From: Bradyrhizobium algeriense
GTDB taxonomy: Bacteria; Pseudomonadota; Alphaproteobacteria; Rhizobiales; Xanthobacteraceae
Reading direction: 5' to 3'
NCBI RefSeq assembly: GCF_036924595.1
Contig: NZ_JAZHRV010000001.1
Location: forward strand, 4,712,001 to 4,776,000
Length of the DNA stretch: 64,000 nt
The notes below the pieces were generated by a model. The model made no database searches and was not told the DNA's origin. It was given only the letters and a program-made list of their open reading frames with translations. This document shows positions 18,724-26,461 of this stretch, piece by piece (the stretch's first letter is position 1; each line of letters opens with the position of its first letter). The position numbers and the translations under genes were made by a program.

Positions 18724-18739
18724 TGGATCTCGATCGCAG
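18673..18739 (-). other. Structured 5' leader of IS110, candidate bridge-RNA region
   Basis: Upstream of the transposase start, CTGCGATC (18673-18680) pairs perfectly with GATCGCAG (18732-18739), with smaller GATC pairings nested inside. IS110-group elements encode their bridge RNA in this non-coding end. The assignment is by position and foldability only. Confidence 0.3.
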
Positions 18740-18881
18740 CCGCTCCACCGGGGCGCGGGTCCTACGCAGGTGCTCATGGCACAGATGGGTCAGGCGGCTC
18801 CCGGCGGATCGGCCCGTGCGACCAGTCTACATCTCCAGACTAGTGCCGAACGCTCAAAAGGGTACAGGATGGGTGGAGCGC

Positions 18882-18926
18882 AGCGAAACCCATCACGCCT
18901 CCGCGCAATGATTGATGGGTTTCGCT
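18882..18926. repeat. Dispersed hairpin repeat
   Basis: AGCGAAACCCATCA (18882-18895) is the exact reverse complement of TGATGGGTTTCGCT (18913-18926), with a 17-base loop. The text 'gatgggt...cgaaacccatca' is typical of a family of intergenic palindromes I associate with Bradyrhizobium genomes. It sits between the IS110 end and the IS1182 remnant. Confidence 0.55.
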
Positions 18927-18981
18927 TCGAGACTGGGCAAGAATCCCGGCCGGCTGGGCAAACGAGTGTACGATTCGACTG

Positions 18982-19195
18982 ATGACGAATCATACCTTCA
19001 AGACCGGTGTTGACCGGAACCAGCCGAGCCTTCTTCCTGCGCGTGTTGAAGACTACGTGGATCGCGACAATCCGGTTCGGGCCATTGACGCTTTTGTCGA
19101 GACGCTTTTGCCGATGCGCTGGACCTTGAGAAGCCTGGCTTTTGCCGTGCGTCAAGTTCGCGAGAGGCACGCCTCTCGCGGGCGACGGTAGCAAA
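18982..19195 (+). pseudogene. IS1182-type transposase N-terminal fragment
   Basis: The first ~43 residues (FKTGVDRNQPSLLPARVEDY, then DNPVRAIDAFVETL) are the unmistakable N-terminus of an IS1182/IS5-like transposase. After about 19105 the frame turns to nonsense and stops. A neighbouring frame continues with ALDLEKPGF, so at least one frameshift has occurred, and the remaining several hundred residues are missing. This is a dead remnant. Confidence 0.65.
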
Positions 19196-19238
19196 AGAGC
19201 CGTTCACCGGGGAGCTCGCTATAAGCCGTAAAGCCACT

Positions 19239-19351
19239 GCGCAGGGAAGGCCGGAGTGTTTCCGCTGAACCTGTATGCGCGTGTGCGCGTTCTCTGTGCG
19301 CAATGGCAACGCGAGACCGCGGGCGCAGCGTGCACCCGGTCTTCCCTGCGC
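19239..19351. repeat. 113-bp MITE-like element with 11-bp inverted ends
   Basis: GCGCAGGGAAG (19239-19249) is perfectly inverted as CTTCCCTGCGC (19341-19351). The similarity continues inward for about eight more bases with a few mismatches. The interior (tgcgcgtgtgcgcgttctctg) has no coding frame of note. Size and symmetry suit a miniature inverted-repeat element, and the sequence looks like one I associate with Bradyrhizobium intergenic regions. Confidence 0.5.
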
Positions 19352-19427
19352 CCTCTAAGTTCAGGAGGGCTAACCGAGATGCAAAACTCCGGGCGCATCG
19401 CGCCGCGAGAACGCGAAACTGTATCCA

Positions 19428-19504
19428 CGTCATTGCGAGCGCAGCGAAGCAATCCATCTATCCCACGCGGCGCTATGGATTGCTTCCCTTCGCTCGCAAT
19501 GACG
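19428..19504. repeat. Long palindromic repeat (30-bp arms)
   Basis: A 30-base arm beginning CGTCATTGCGAGCG (19428-19457) pairs with the arm ending CGCTCGCAATGACG (19475-19504), with few mismatches and a 17-base loop. This 'cattgcgagcg...gaagcaatcca' palindrome resembles a repeat widely scattered in alphaproteobacteria. It lies 22 bases downstream of the tctA stop and may act as a transcript end. Confidence 0.6.
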
Positions 19505-19525
19505 GCGGAATGTCCGTCCGGACCG

Positions 19526-21037
19526 CTACGCCTTCGCCGGCCGCAACATGCGCGTGACGCTGCCGAACGCCCAATCGATGACGGGCCAGAACAGCAGCAC
19601 GATCGCCAGTGTCGTGATCGAACCGACGAGACCGTTCGACCAGAACACCTTCATGTCGCCGCCGGAGCCGATCATCGACAGGCGGAACGCATCCTCGGCG
19701 CGGTTGCCGAGCACCAGCGCCAGCGTGAACGGCGCCAGAGGAATGCCGATTTTTTTGAATACGTAGCCGACGACGCCGAAGCCCAGCATCAGCCAGATAT
19801 CGAACATCGCGTTCTGGATCGCGTAGGCGCCGATCGCGCAGGACACCACGATCATCGGTGCGACCGCTGCGAACGGCACGCGCAGGATCGAGGCGAAGAT
19901 CGGCACCGTCGTCAGCACCAGCACGAGACCGACGACATTGCCGAGATACATCGACGCAATCAGGCCCCAGACGAAATCCTTGTGCTCGACGAACAGCAAC
20001 GGACCCGGATTGAGACCCCACACCATCAACCCACCGAGCAGGATCGCCGCGGTGCCGGAGCCGGGAATGCCGAGCGCCAGCATCGGCAGCAGAGCCGCGG
20101 TGCCGGACGCGTGCGCTGCGGTTTCCGGCGCGAACACGCCTTCGATGCGGCCCTTGCCAAAGCTGTCCTGGTCCTTGGAAAAGCGCTTGGCGAGGTTGTA
20201 GCCCATGAAGGAGGCGGCAATCGCGCCACCCGGGGTGATGCCGAGCCAGCAGCCGATGAAGGAAGAACGAAACAGCGTCACCCAGTATTTCGGCAAATCC
20301 TTCCAGACCGACAGCACCACGCGCAGGGAAATGCCGGCGGCGTGGCCGCGCAGCGCGAGGCGCTCCTCCATGGTGAGCAGGATTTCGCTGATGCCGAACA
20401 GGCCGATGACGGCGACCAGGAAGTTGACGCCGCGCAAGAGCTCCGCCGAACCAAAGGTCATGCGCAACTGCCCGGACACGGTGTCCATGCCGATGCCGGC
20501 GAGCAAGAGGCCAAGCGACATCGAAATCACAGTCTTGTGCTTGGCTTCGCGGCCGAGGCCGACGAAAGAGCAGAAGGTGAGCAGATACACCGCGAAGAAT
20601 TCAGGCGGCCCGAATTTCAGCGCGAAGGAGGAAATCATCGGCGCCAGGAACGTGATCAGCATCACCGCGACCAGCGAGCCGATGAACGACGAGGTGAAGG
20701 CCGCGGTCAGCGCTTCCGCCGCCCTGCCCTGCTGCGCCATCGGATAGCCGTCGAAGGTGGTCGCGACCGACCAGGCCTCGCCGGGGATGTTGAACAGGAT
20801 CGAGGTAATGGCGCCGCCGAACAGCGCGCCCCAATAGATGCAGGACAGCATCACGATCGCCGACGTCGGATCCATCGTGAATGTCAGCGGCAGCAGGATC
20901 GCCACGCCGTTCGGGCCGCCGAGGCCGGGCAGCACGCCGACGAAAATGCCGAGCACGAGGCCGAGCATCATCAGCAGCAGTGTTTTCCAGGTAAGCAGCA
21001 CGGCGAAGCCATGCATCAAGAGGCCCAAGGCTTCCAT
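19526..21037 (-). CDS. tctA: Tripartite tricarboxylate transporter, large membrane subunit TctA
   Basis: This 503-residue integral membrane protein has the TctA hallmarks: GVLPGLGGPNGVAILLPLTF near 34-53, GGAITSILFNIPGEAWSVAT near 74-93, the mid-protein repeat GITPGGAIAASFMGYN, and LALGIPGSGTAAILLGG. It forms the channel of a secondary carboxylate importer with TctB and a Bug-type receptor. tctB lies 49 bases upstream and tctC is at 24416 beyond the methylthioadenosine genes. The start region carries three copies of a 14-bp repeat. Confidence 0.95.
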   Translation of the reverse strand: MEALGLLMHGFAVLLTWKTLLLMMLGLVLGIFVGVLPGLGGPNGVAILLPLTFTMDPTSAIVMLSCIYWGALFGGAITSILFNIPGEAWSVATTFDGYPMAQQGRAAEALTAAFTSSFIGSLVAVMLITFLAPMISSFALKFGPPEFFAVYLLTFCSFVGLGREAKHKTVISMSLGLLLAGIGMDTVSGQLRMTFGSAELLRGVNFLVAVIGLFGISEILLTMEERLALRGHAAGISLRVVLSVWKDLPKYWVTLFRSSFIGCWLGITPGGAIAASFMGYNLAKRFSKDQDSFGKGRIEGVFAPETAAHASGTAALLPMLALGIPGSGTAAILLGGLMVWGLNPGPLLFVEHKDFVWGLIASMYLGNVVGLVLVLTTVPIFASILRVPFAAVAPMIVVSCAIGAYAIQNAMFDIWLMLGFGVVGYVFKKIGIPLAPFTLALVLGNRAEDAFRLSMIGSGGDMKVFWSNGLVGSITTLAIVLLFWPVIDWAFGSVTRMLRPAKA

Positions 21038-21067
21038 TACAAGGCTTCCATTACAAGGCTTCCATCA
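21026..21067. repeat. Three 14-bp tandem repeats over the tctA start
   Basis: The unit CAAGGCTTCCATTA occurs at 21026-21039 and 21040-21053, with a one-mismatch third copy at 21054-21067. On the minus strand each unit contains ATGGAAG. The first copy supplies the tctA start codon, and the next copy places GGAAG seven bases before it as ribosome site. The other two ATGs are in other frames because 14 is not a multiple of three. Confidence 0.85.
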
Positions 21068-21086
21068 GATGCGCCCTACCGACCCG

Positions 21087-21629
21087 TTAGCGGCCGAGCG
21101 CCGCTTCGAGCGGACCCTTTGGCATGATGACGTCGAAGGCGATGTCGAAGGTGACGAACATCACGGCGGTGAACACGAAGGCGGTGAGCAACGATTTCCA
21201 CAGCGCGATCTTGCCGACCATCCGCATGAAGCCGGCGATCAGGAGGAAGCTCGCGACATAGAGCCCGAGGAACTGCATGGCGAGGCAGAACAGCACCGTA
21301 GGCACGAACACCGCCATCACGCGGCGAAGCTGCGCCCGCGTCACGAAAACCTCGGAAGCCTCCCTGCGCGACAGGAACGCGGCGACCAGACCATAGAGGC
21401 TGGCGCCGGCGAGGATGATCGAGAGATAAAACGGAAAGTAGCCGGACTGCGGGCCGGTCGATTCCCAACCGGCTCCCGTCCGCCAGTTGTCGTATCCGAG
21501 TGTCGTTGCGAGCGCGAGCAACAGGAGGCAGACGACGACGTCGGCCGCGCGAACGCTCGTCACCGCAGGCGAGTCGGCTTCGGGTGCGGTCGGATCCTCG
21601 ACGACGATTTCGATGTCGGTATTGGACAT
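21087..21629 (-). CDS. tctB: Tripartite tricarboxylate transporter, small membrane subunit TctB
   Basis: This 180-residue protein has four hydrophobic helices (VVVCLLLLALATTLGY; YFPFYLSIILAGASLYGL; FVPTVLFCLAMQFLGLYVAS; AFVFTAVMFVTFDIAFDV) and the TctB-typical GPQSGYFPFYL. It starts at ATG 21629, 60 bases after mtnA, and is followed by tctA. It completes the membrane part of the tripartite carboxylate transporter. Confidence 0.92.
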   Translation of the reverse strand: MSNTDIEIVVEDPTAPEADSPAVTSVRAADVVVCLLLLALATTLGYDNWRTGAGWESTGPQSGYFPFYLSIILAGASLYGLVAAFLSRREASEVFVTRAQLRRVMAVFVPTVLFCLAMQFLGLYVASFLLIAGFMRMVGKIALWKSLLTAFVFTAVMFVTFDIAFDVIMPKGPLEAALGR

Positions 21630-21689
21630 GGCGACGGTGACCCCCGATACGACAGACCTGAACGGGGATACGTGTCGACGTCGCCGGCG

Positions 21690-22793
21690 TCAATGTCCCG
21701 CGCTGCGCTCCGGGAATGCGCTCGCAAGTGCAGCACGCTCCGGGCGCAGCAGGCCGCGTTCGGTGATCAATCCCGTCACCAGCCGCGCCGGCGTGACGTC
21801 GAAGGCGTAATTGGCCACAGGCGAGCCTTCGGGAACCACGCGCACGGTCTCGACGCGCCCATCGGCGGTGCGGCCGGTCATGTTCGCCACTTCGTCGGCG
21901 CTGCGCTGCTCGATCGGAATCTGCCTGATGCCGTCATCGATACTAAAGTCGATGGTGGGCGATGGCAGTGCAACATAGAACGGCACGCCATTGTCGTGCG
22001 CGGCGAGCGCCTTCAGGTAGGTCCCGATCTTGTTGCAGACATCGCCATTGGCGGCCACCCGGTCGGTGCCAACTATCGCGAGATCGACCATGCGGTGCTG
22101 CATCAGATGGCCGCCGGTGTTGTCCGGGATCACCGTATGCGGCACGCCGTGGTGGCCGAGTTCCCAAGCGGTCAGCGAAGCGCCCTGATTGCGCGGCCGG
22201 GTCTCGTCGACCCAGACATGAACCTTCAGGCCGCGATCATGCGCCAGATAAATCGGTGCCGTCGCCGTGCCCCAGTCGACCGTCGCAAGCCAGCCGGCGT
22301 TGCAATGGGTCAGGACGTTGACGGGCTCGCCGGGCCGCTTCGTCGCCGTGATCTGCTCGATCAGCGCCAGACCGTGCCGGCCGATCCCCTGGTTGATCGT
22401 GACGTCCTCCTCGGCGATTTCGACTGCGCGCCGGTAGGCCGCCGCGACGCGTTCCGACGCCGGCAATGGCCGGAGCAAGCGCGCCATCTCGTCGAGCGCC
22501 CATTTCAGGTTGATCGCCGTCGGCCGCGCCGCCAGCAGCATGGCATAGGCGCGGTCGAGCGCCGCATCGGAAGCGTCGGTACGCATGGCGAGCGCCATGC
22601 CGTAAGCCGCCGTAGCGCCGATCAGCGGCGCGCCACGCACCAGCATGGAACGGATGGCCTCGGTCGCGTCCTCCGCGCTTGCGATGCGCGCCACCACGAA
22701 TTCATGCGGCAATCGCCGCTGGTCGATCGCGCCGACCGTCCAGCCGTCGTCCTCGAGCCAGATGCTGCGAAAATGTCGGCCGTCGACCTTCAT
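21690..22793 (-). CDS. mtnA: S-methyl-5-thioribose-1-phosphate isomerase
   Basis: This 367-residue aldose-ketose isomerase of the eIF2B-like family converts 5-methylthioribose-1-phosphate to 5-methylthioribulose-1-phosphate. Seen motifs are [13 protein letters not shown] near 53-65, catalytic Cys164 in [10 protein letters not shown], and catalytic Asp244 in [11 protein letters not shown]. The start chosen is ATG 22793, which overlaps the mtnP stop by four bases; the same frame upstream lies within mtnP. Coupled translation with mtnP and the adjoining class II aldolase place it in methylthioadenosine or 5'-deoxyadenosine salvage. Confidence 0.96.
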   Translation of the reverse strand: MKVDGRHFRSIWLEDDGWTVGAIDQRRLPHEFVVARIASAEDATEAIRSMLVRGAPLIGATAAYGMALAMRTDASDAALDRAYAMLLAARPTAINLKWALDEMARLLRPLPASERVAAAYRRAVEIAEEDVTINQGIGRHGLALIEQITATKRPGEPVNVLTHCNAGWLATVDWGTATAPIYLAHDRGLKVHVWVDETRPRNQGASLTAWELGHHGVPHTVIPDNTGGHLMQHRMVDLAIVGTDRVAANGDVCNKIGTYLKALAAHDNGVPFYVALPSPTIDFSIDDGIRQIPIEQRSADEVANMTGRTADGRVETVRVVPEGSPVANYAFDVTPARLVTGLITERGLLRPERAALASAFPERSAGH

Positions 22794-23665
22794 GAGTTCA
22801 ACACCCTCCCCGCCACCGCATCGAGCCTGGCGAGTAGCCGCGGATCGCGCGCTTCCGGCGCCGTGATCAAGGCGGTGTCGAGCGCCTTGTCCGATCCAAC
22901 AGGACACGGCTCATGCTCGCGCGGAAAATCCCTGGCGAGACGCGCGACGAGCCCCTTGGCCTTGCTGGCATTCGAGTTCAGCACGCGAATGATATCCTGC
23001 ACGGTGACGGCGTCGTGATCGGGATGCCAGCAATCGAAATCGGTGACCATCGCCACACTGGCGTAACAGATCTCGGCCTCGCGGGCGAGTTTGGCCTCGG
23101 GCATGTTGGTCATGCCGATCACCGAATAGCCTTGCGCCTTGTAGGTCAGGCTCTCGGCGAGGCTGGAGAACTGCGGGCCTTCCATGCACACATAGGTGCC
23201 GCCCTGCACCGCGGCGATACCTTCGGCCTTGGCGGCCGCCGCCAGATGCACATGCAGCCGTGGCGACACCGGATGCGCCATCGAGACATGGGCAACACAG
23301 CCCCTGCCGAAAAACGAACTCTCGCGCCGGTAGGTGCGGTCGACAAACTGATCGACGAGGACAAATGTGCCGGGCGGCAGTTCCTCCCTGAACGAGCCGC
23401 AGGCCGACAGCGAAACCAGGTCGGTAACCCCCGCCCGCTTCAGCACGTCGATATTGGCGCGGTAGTTGATGTCGGAGGGCGACAGCACATGCCCCTTGCC
23501 GTGCCGCGGCAGGAACACGATCGGCAAGCCTCCGATCACGCCGCGCGTCAGGGCTGCGGACGGCTCGCCCCAGGGGCTCTTGATGGTCTCCTCGCGGACG
23601 TCCTCCAGCCCCGGCAGGTCGTAGATGCCGGATCCGCCGATGATGCCAAGCACGGCACGCGTCAT
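22790..23665 (-). CDS. mtnP: S-methyl-5'-thioadenosine phosphorylase
   Basis: This 291-residue nucleoside phosphorylase has the family blocks [16 protein letters not shown] (7-22), [20 protein letters not shown], and [12 protein letters not shown]. It cleaves 5'-methylthioadenosine, and often 5'-deoxyadenosine, with phosphate to adenine and the sugar 1-phosphate, the substrate of the MtnA encoded next. A GGGAGAA site precedes ATG 23665. It is divergent from the aldolase gene by 91 bases and overlaps mtnA (ATGA). Confidence 0.96.
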   Translation of the reverse strand: MTRAVLGIIGGSGIYDLPGLEDVREETIKSPWGEPSAALTRGVIGGLPIVFLPRHGKGHVLSPSDINYRANIDVLKRAGVTDLVSLSACGSFREELPPGTFVLVDQFVDRTYRRESSFFGRGCVAHVSMAHPVSPRLHVHLAAAAKAEGIAAVQGGTYVCMEGPQFSSLAESLTYKAQGYSVIGMTNMPEAKLAREAEICYASVAMVTDFDCWHPDHDAVTVQDIIRVLNSNASKAKGLVARLARDFPREHEPCPVGSDKALDTALITAPEARDPRLLARLDAVAGRVLNS

Positions 23666-23756
23666 GACTTCTCCCAGTCAGGATTTCACGCAAGATGTTC
23701 GACTATACTGCGGCGCAATAATCAAGCATTGTCGCGCGGTTGCAAGGGGTCTTCAA

Positions 23757-24407
23757 ATGCCGACCACGAAGGACCGGGAAAAACGCCAGTCGATCATCGA
23801 TGCCTGCCGCAGCATGAATGCGCTCGGCATCAACCAGGGGACATCAGGGAATATCAGCCTGCGCCATGGCGAGGGCCTGCTGATCACGCCGACCAGCACG
23901 CCCTACGAGGCGATGCAGCCCGAGCAGATCGTATTCATGGGCCTGGATGGCTCGCACGATGCCGCCCAGCGGCCGTCGAGCGAGTGGCGATTTCACCTCG
24001 ACATCCTGAGAGCCCGGCCAGAAATCAATGCGGTAGTCCATGCCCACCCGATCTATTCGACGATCCTCGCCATCATGGGCCTGGAAATTCCACCGATCCA
24101 CTACATGATCGCGTGTGCCGGCGGCGACACCATCCGCGTCGCGCCCTATGCGACCTTCGGCACGCAGGAGCTTTCGGAGCACGCCGTGCGCGCGCTGGAA
24201 GGCCGGCTGGCCTGCCTGCTGGAACACCATGGCATGATTGCGGTCGGCGCATCGCTGTCGAAAGCGATGTGGCTTGCCGTCGAAGTCGAAACGCTGGCCC
24301 GGCAATACCACGGCTGCCTGCAGATCGGGACACCGCGCCTGCTGCCGAAGGCCGAGATCGAAAACGTTCTCGGCAGGATCGCGGGATACGGCCCTGCCGA
24401 CAAATAA
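23757..24407 (+). CDS. Class II aldolase, FucA/Ald2-like (methylthioribulose-phosphate aldolase candidate)
   Basis: This 216-residue zinc aldolase closely resembles E. coli L-fuculose-phosphate aldolase. It has GINQGTSGNISLRHGEGLLI, catalytic Glu76 in PSSEWRFH, zinc ligands His95 and His97 in VVHAHPIY, and His158 in LLEHHGM. An AAGGGG site precedes ATG 23757, and an earlier in-frame ATG would intrude into mtnP. Beside mtnA and mtnP it probably cleaves 5-methylthioribulose-1-phosphate (or 5-deoxyribulose-1-phosphate) to DHAP and an aldehyde. The related MtnB dehydratase is the alternative, but no other mtn genes for that route are here. Confidence 0.88.
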   Translation: MPTTKDREKRQSIIDACRSMNALGINQGTSGNISLRHGEGLLITPTSTPYEAMQPEQIVFMGLDGSHDAAQRPSSEWRFHLDILRARPEINAVVHAHPIYSTILAIMGLEIPPIHYMIACAGGDTIRVAPYATFGTQELSEHAVRALEGRLACLLEHHGMIAVGASLSKAMWLAVEVETLARQYHGCLQIGTPRLLPKAEIENVLGRIAGYGPADK

Positions 24408-24415
24408 CGATCGGC

Positions 24416-25402
24416 TTATTTCGCGACGAAGCCCGCTTCGTTCATCAGCGCTGTGTTGAGCTTGTCGTCCTCCTCGAGGAACTTCAGCATGTCCTTGCCG
24501 GTGAGGAAGATCGGCTTCAGCGCCTGCTTCTCCATGTACTCCTTGTACTCCGAAGTCTGCGTCACCTTCTGGAACAGGTCGACATAGAACGCCTGTTGTT
24601 CCGGCGTCACCTTGCCGGGCAGAAACATCGCGCGCAGCATCAGATATTGCACGTCGAGCCCCTCCTCCTTGCAGGTCGGGACGTCGTTCCAAGATTGCGT
24701 CTCGGTGACTTTGGTCTTGTAGGCGATGCGCTCCTTGTCGAACACGCACAGCGCGCGGACCTGGCCGGCGCGCCAGACCTCGAGATTTTCGGATGGATTG
24801 TTGACGTTGGCCTCGGTGTGCTTGCCGACAAGTTGCGTCGCCGCCTCGCCGCCCGACTTGTACGGCAGATAGGAGAATTTCGCGCCGGTCTTCTGCTCCA
24901 TGAACACGGTGAGCACGTGGTCCTCGCGCTTGGAGCCGGTGCCGCCCATCTTGAACGGCGAGCCTGCCGCCTTGGCGGCCGCGATGAAGTCCTTCACCGT
25001 CTTCGGTCCCTCGGCATTGTCCCACAGCACGAATTGATCCATCGCAACGACCGACACCGGCGTCAGGTCTCGCCAGTTGAAGGGGATCTTCGCCGACAGC
25101 GGCAGCATGTAGATAAGCGAATAGGCGATCAGGACCTTGTTGGGATCGCCGTCGCTCGACTTCATGTACATCAGCGCCTCGGCGCCCGACGCCCCGCCCT
25201 TGAGCGATACAACCATCGGCTGCTTCATCAGGTTGTTCTTCTGGATGGCCGCCTGCATCATCCGCGCCATCTGGTCGGACGCACCGCCCGCGCCGGCCGC
25301 GACCACGATTTCAACCGGCTTGGTCGGCTCCCAGGCGGCAAGCGCCGGGGTACTTGCGATCATGGCCGTCAAGGCGGCCGCGGCTTTCAGCATCTGTCCC
25401 AC
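24416..25402 (-). CDS. tctC: Bug/TctC family substrate-binding protein
   Basis: This 328-residue periplasmic receptor has a signal peptide ending ASTPALAAW. TctC/Bug blocks are KPVEIVVAAGAGGASDQMAR (about 28-47), FKMGGTGSKREDHV and YLPYKSGGEAATQLVGKH. GTG 25402 is preceded by GGAAGA; ATG at residue 4 is the alternative. It converges with the aldolase gene, nine bases apart. It most likely works with the TctA/TctB proteins encoded at 19526-21629, which have no other local receptor. The ligand is unknown. Confidence 0.92.
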   Translation of the reverse strand: MGQMLKAAAALTAMIASTPALAAWEPTKPVEIVVAAGAGGASDQMARMMQAAIQKNNLMKQPMVVSLKGGASGAEALMYMKSSDGDPNKVLIAYSLIYMLPLSAKIPFNWRDLTPVSVVAMDQFVLWDNAEGPKTVKDFIAAAKAAGSPFKMGGTGSKREDHVLTVFMEQKTGAKFSYLPYKSGGEAATQLVGKHTEANVNNPSENLEVWRAGQVRALCVFDKERIAYKTKVTETQSWNDVPTCKEEGLDVQYLMLRAMFLPGKVTPEQQAFYVDLFQKVTQTSEYKEYMEKQALKPIFLTGKDMLKFLEEDDKLNTALMNEAGFVAK

Positions 25403-25661
25403 GAGGTTTCTTCCCTATGTATTTGCAAGACTTTGTAAAATCAGACTTGGCTGGTTGCTTGCCACATCTTGCGAGCGAACAGACGAGAGTTCAAGCTGCA
25501 CCGCAATGTACCGCCCTATGACTTTCGCATGAGGCGCAAACCTTTCCCGCAGGAGGTTCGTAGCTACGTACAGCCGATTCAATCTCGCCGCTTTTCCGTT
25601 GCATGGCTGTGAGTGGGCCCATTTAATGCACGCTACAAGGTAAATCAGGGGGAGAAGCTGA

Positions 25662-26051
25662 ATGAGAAGGATTTTGATAACCGTCCTCATGGGCGCGACG
25701 ATAGCCCTCGCCGGGTGCGGACGGGATCCGGGACCGAAGGGGGATGCCGGCCCACAAGGACCAGCCGGGCCGCAGGGCGCGCAGGGCTTGCAAGGCGTGC
25801 CGGGCCCTCAAGGACAACAGGGCGCTCAAGGGCCACAGGGTCCCCAAGGGCCACAAGGACCGCAGGGCGCCCCCGGCGCAAAAGGCGATCCCGGACCGGC
25901 TAGCGCTTCCATCAGATCGGTTCAGGCGAGCGGCGAGGTCAGTTGCGATGCAAATGAAAATCTGGTGTCGGTGTTCTGTCCGTCCGGCGGTGCAGCCGAT
26001 GGCGCCAAGTGCGGCACTGGTCCGGCCGTCGGTCTCTGTCTCAAAAAGTAG
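25662..26051 (+). CDS. Collagen-like lipoprotein
   Basis: This 129-residue protein has a lipoprotein signal ([19 protein letters not shown], lipobox ending at Cys19). Nineteen uninterrupted Gly-X-Y triplets follow (24-80), rich in GPQ and GPK/GD, so a collagen-like trimeric rod is expected on the cell envelope. The C-terminal ~45 residues carry four cysteines (95, 106, 117, 126), a likely disulfide-bonded cap. A GGGGGAG site precedes the start. Prokaryotic collagens act in adhesion, spores or phage tails; the role here is unknown. The repeat DNA is prone to slippage. Confidence 0.85.
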   Translation: MRRILITVLMGATIALAGCGRDPGPKGDAGPQGPAGPQGAQGLQGVPGPQGQQGAQGPQGPQGPQGPQGAPGAKGDPGPASASIRSVQASGEVSCDANENLVSVFCPSGGAADGAKCGTGPAVGLCLKK

Positions 26052-26098
26052 CCGTCCTACCGCGCCACGAACCGACGAATGACGGCCGGTGAAAAAGC

Positions 26099-26428
26099 AT
26101 GAAGGCGTTCGCGATTGGTTTGCTCCTGGCCTGTCTTGCCACCGCCGCGGACGCCGGTTCTTCAATCATCGGCGCGGGTTCTCAAACCTGCACGGCGTGG
26201 ACCAACCGCAAAAAGAATGCGGTCGTCAAAGGAAGTTTTGAATCCTGGTTGGTTGGATTTATCAGCGGCCTGAACATCAGCGGCGAACGGGACATGGTTG
26301 GCGGCGGCGACTTCGACGCGATCATTGCGTGGATGGATCAACGTTGCCTCACAACCCCTTCAGACAGAATAGGTATCGCGGCGCTCGACCTGGGCATGGA
26401 ACTGGCAAAAAAGGCTGCCAGACCATAG
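26099..26428 (+). CDS. Small secreted protein, conserved Cys pair
   Basis: This 109-residue protein has a signal peptide (MKAFAIGLLLACLATAADAG), then a short domain with Cys31 and Cys83 and the segment SWLVGFISGLN. The spacing resembles small periplasmic proteins of the Rap1a/Tai or HdeA size class, but I do not recognise the family. It follows the collagen-like lipoprotein gene by 47 bases on the same strand and may be co-transcribed. Confidence 0.7.
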   Translation: MKAFAIGLLLACLATAADAGSSIIGAGSQTCTAWTNRKKNAVVKGSFESWLVGFISGLNISGERDMVGGGDFDAIIAWMDQRCLTTPSDRIGIAALDLGMELAKKAARP

Positions 26429-26461
26429 TGAGCGGTTCTGACCGCTTGTCGCCCCGTTCGA

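Noticed and set aside
19256..21127. 623-codon plus-strand frame over the tctA region
   Set aside because: It is full of Arg/His/Gln-rich low-complexity sequence and is antisense to TctA.
19526..25402. Full methionine salvage pathway (MtnBCD route)
   Set aside because: Only mtnA and mtnP are present, and the aldolase looks FucA-like with the aldolase Glu; no mtnC, mtnD, or mtnK gene is seen.
20838..25438. Very long plus-strand frames (726 and 841 codons) opposite tctB, mtnA, mtnP and tctC
   Set aside because: The opposite-strand proteins have complete catalytic motifs; these frames are compositional artefacts.
25403..25661. Possible 91-codon minus-strand protein between tctC and the lipoprotein
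   Set aside because: The frame lacks a ribosome site, overlaps the lipoprotein start, and shows no recognisable domain.
25730..25905. Tandem DNA repeat as a non-coding satellite
   Set aside because: The periodicity is explained by Gly-Pro-Gln codons of the collagen-like protein.
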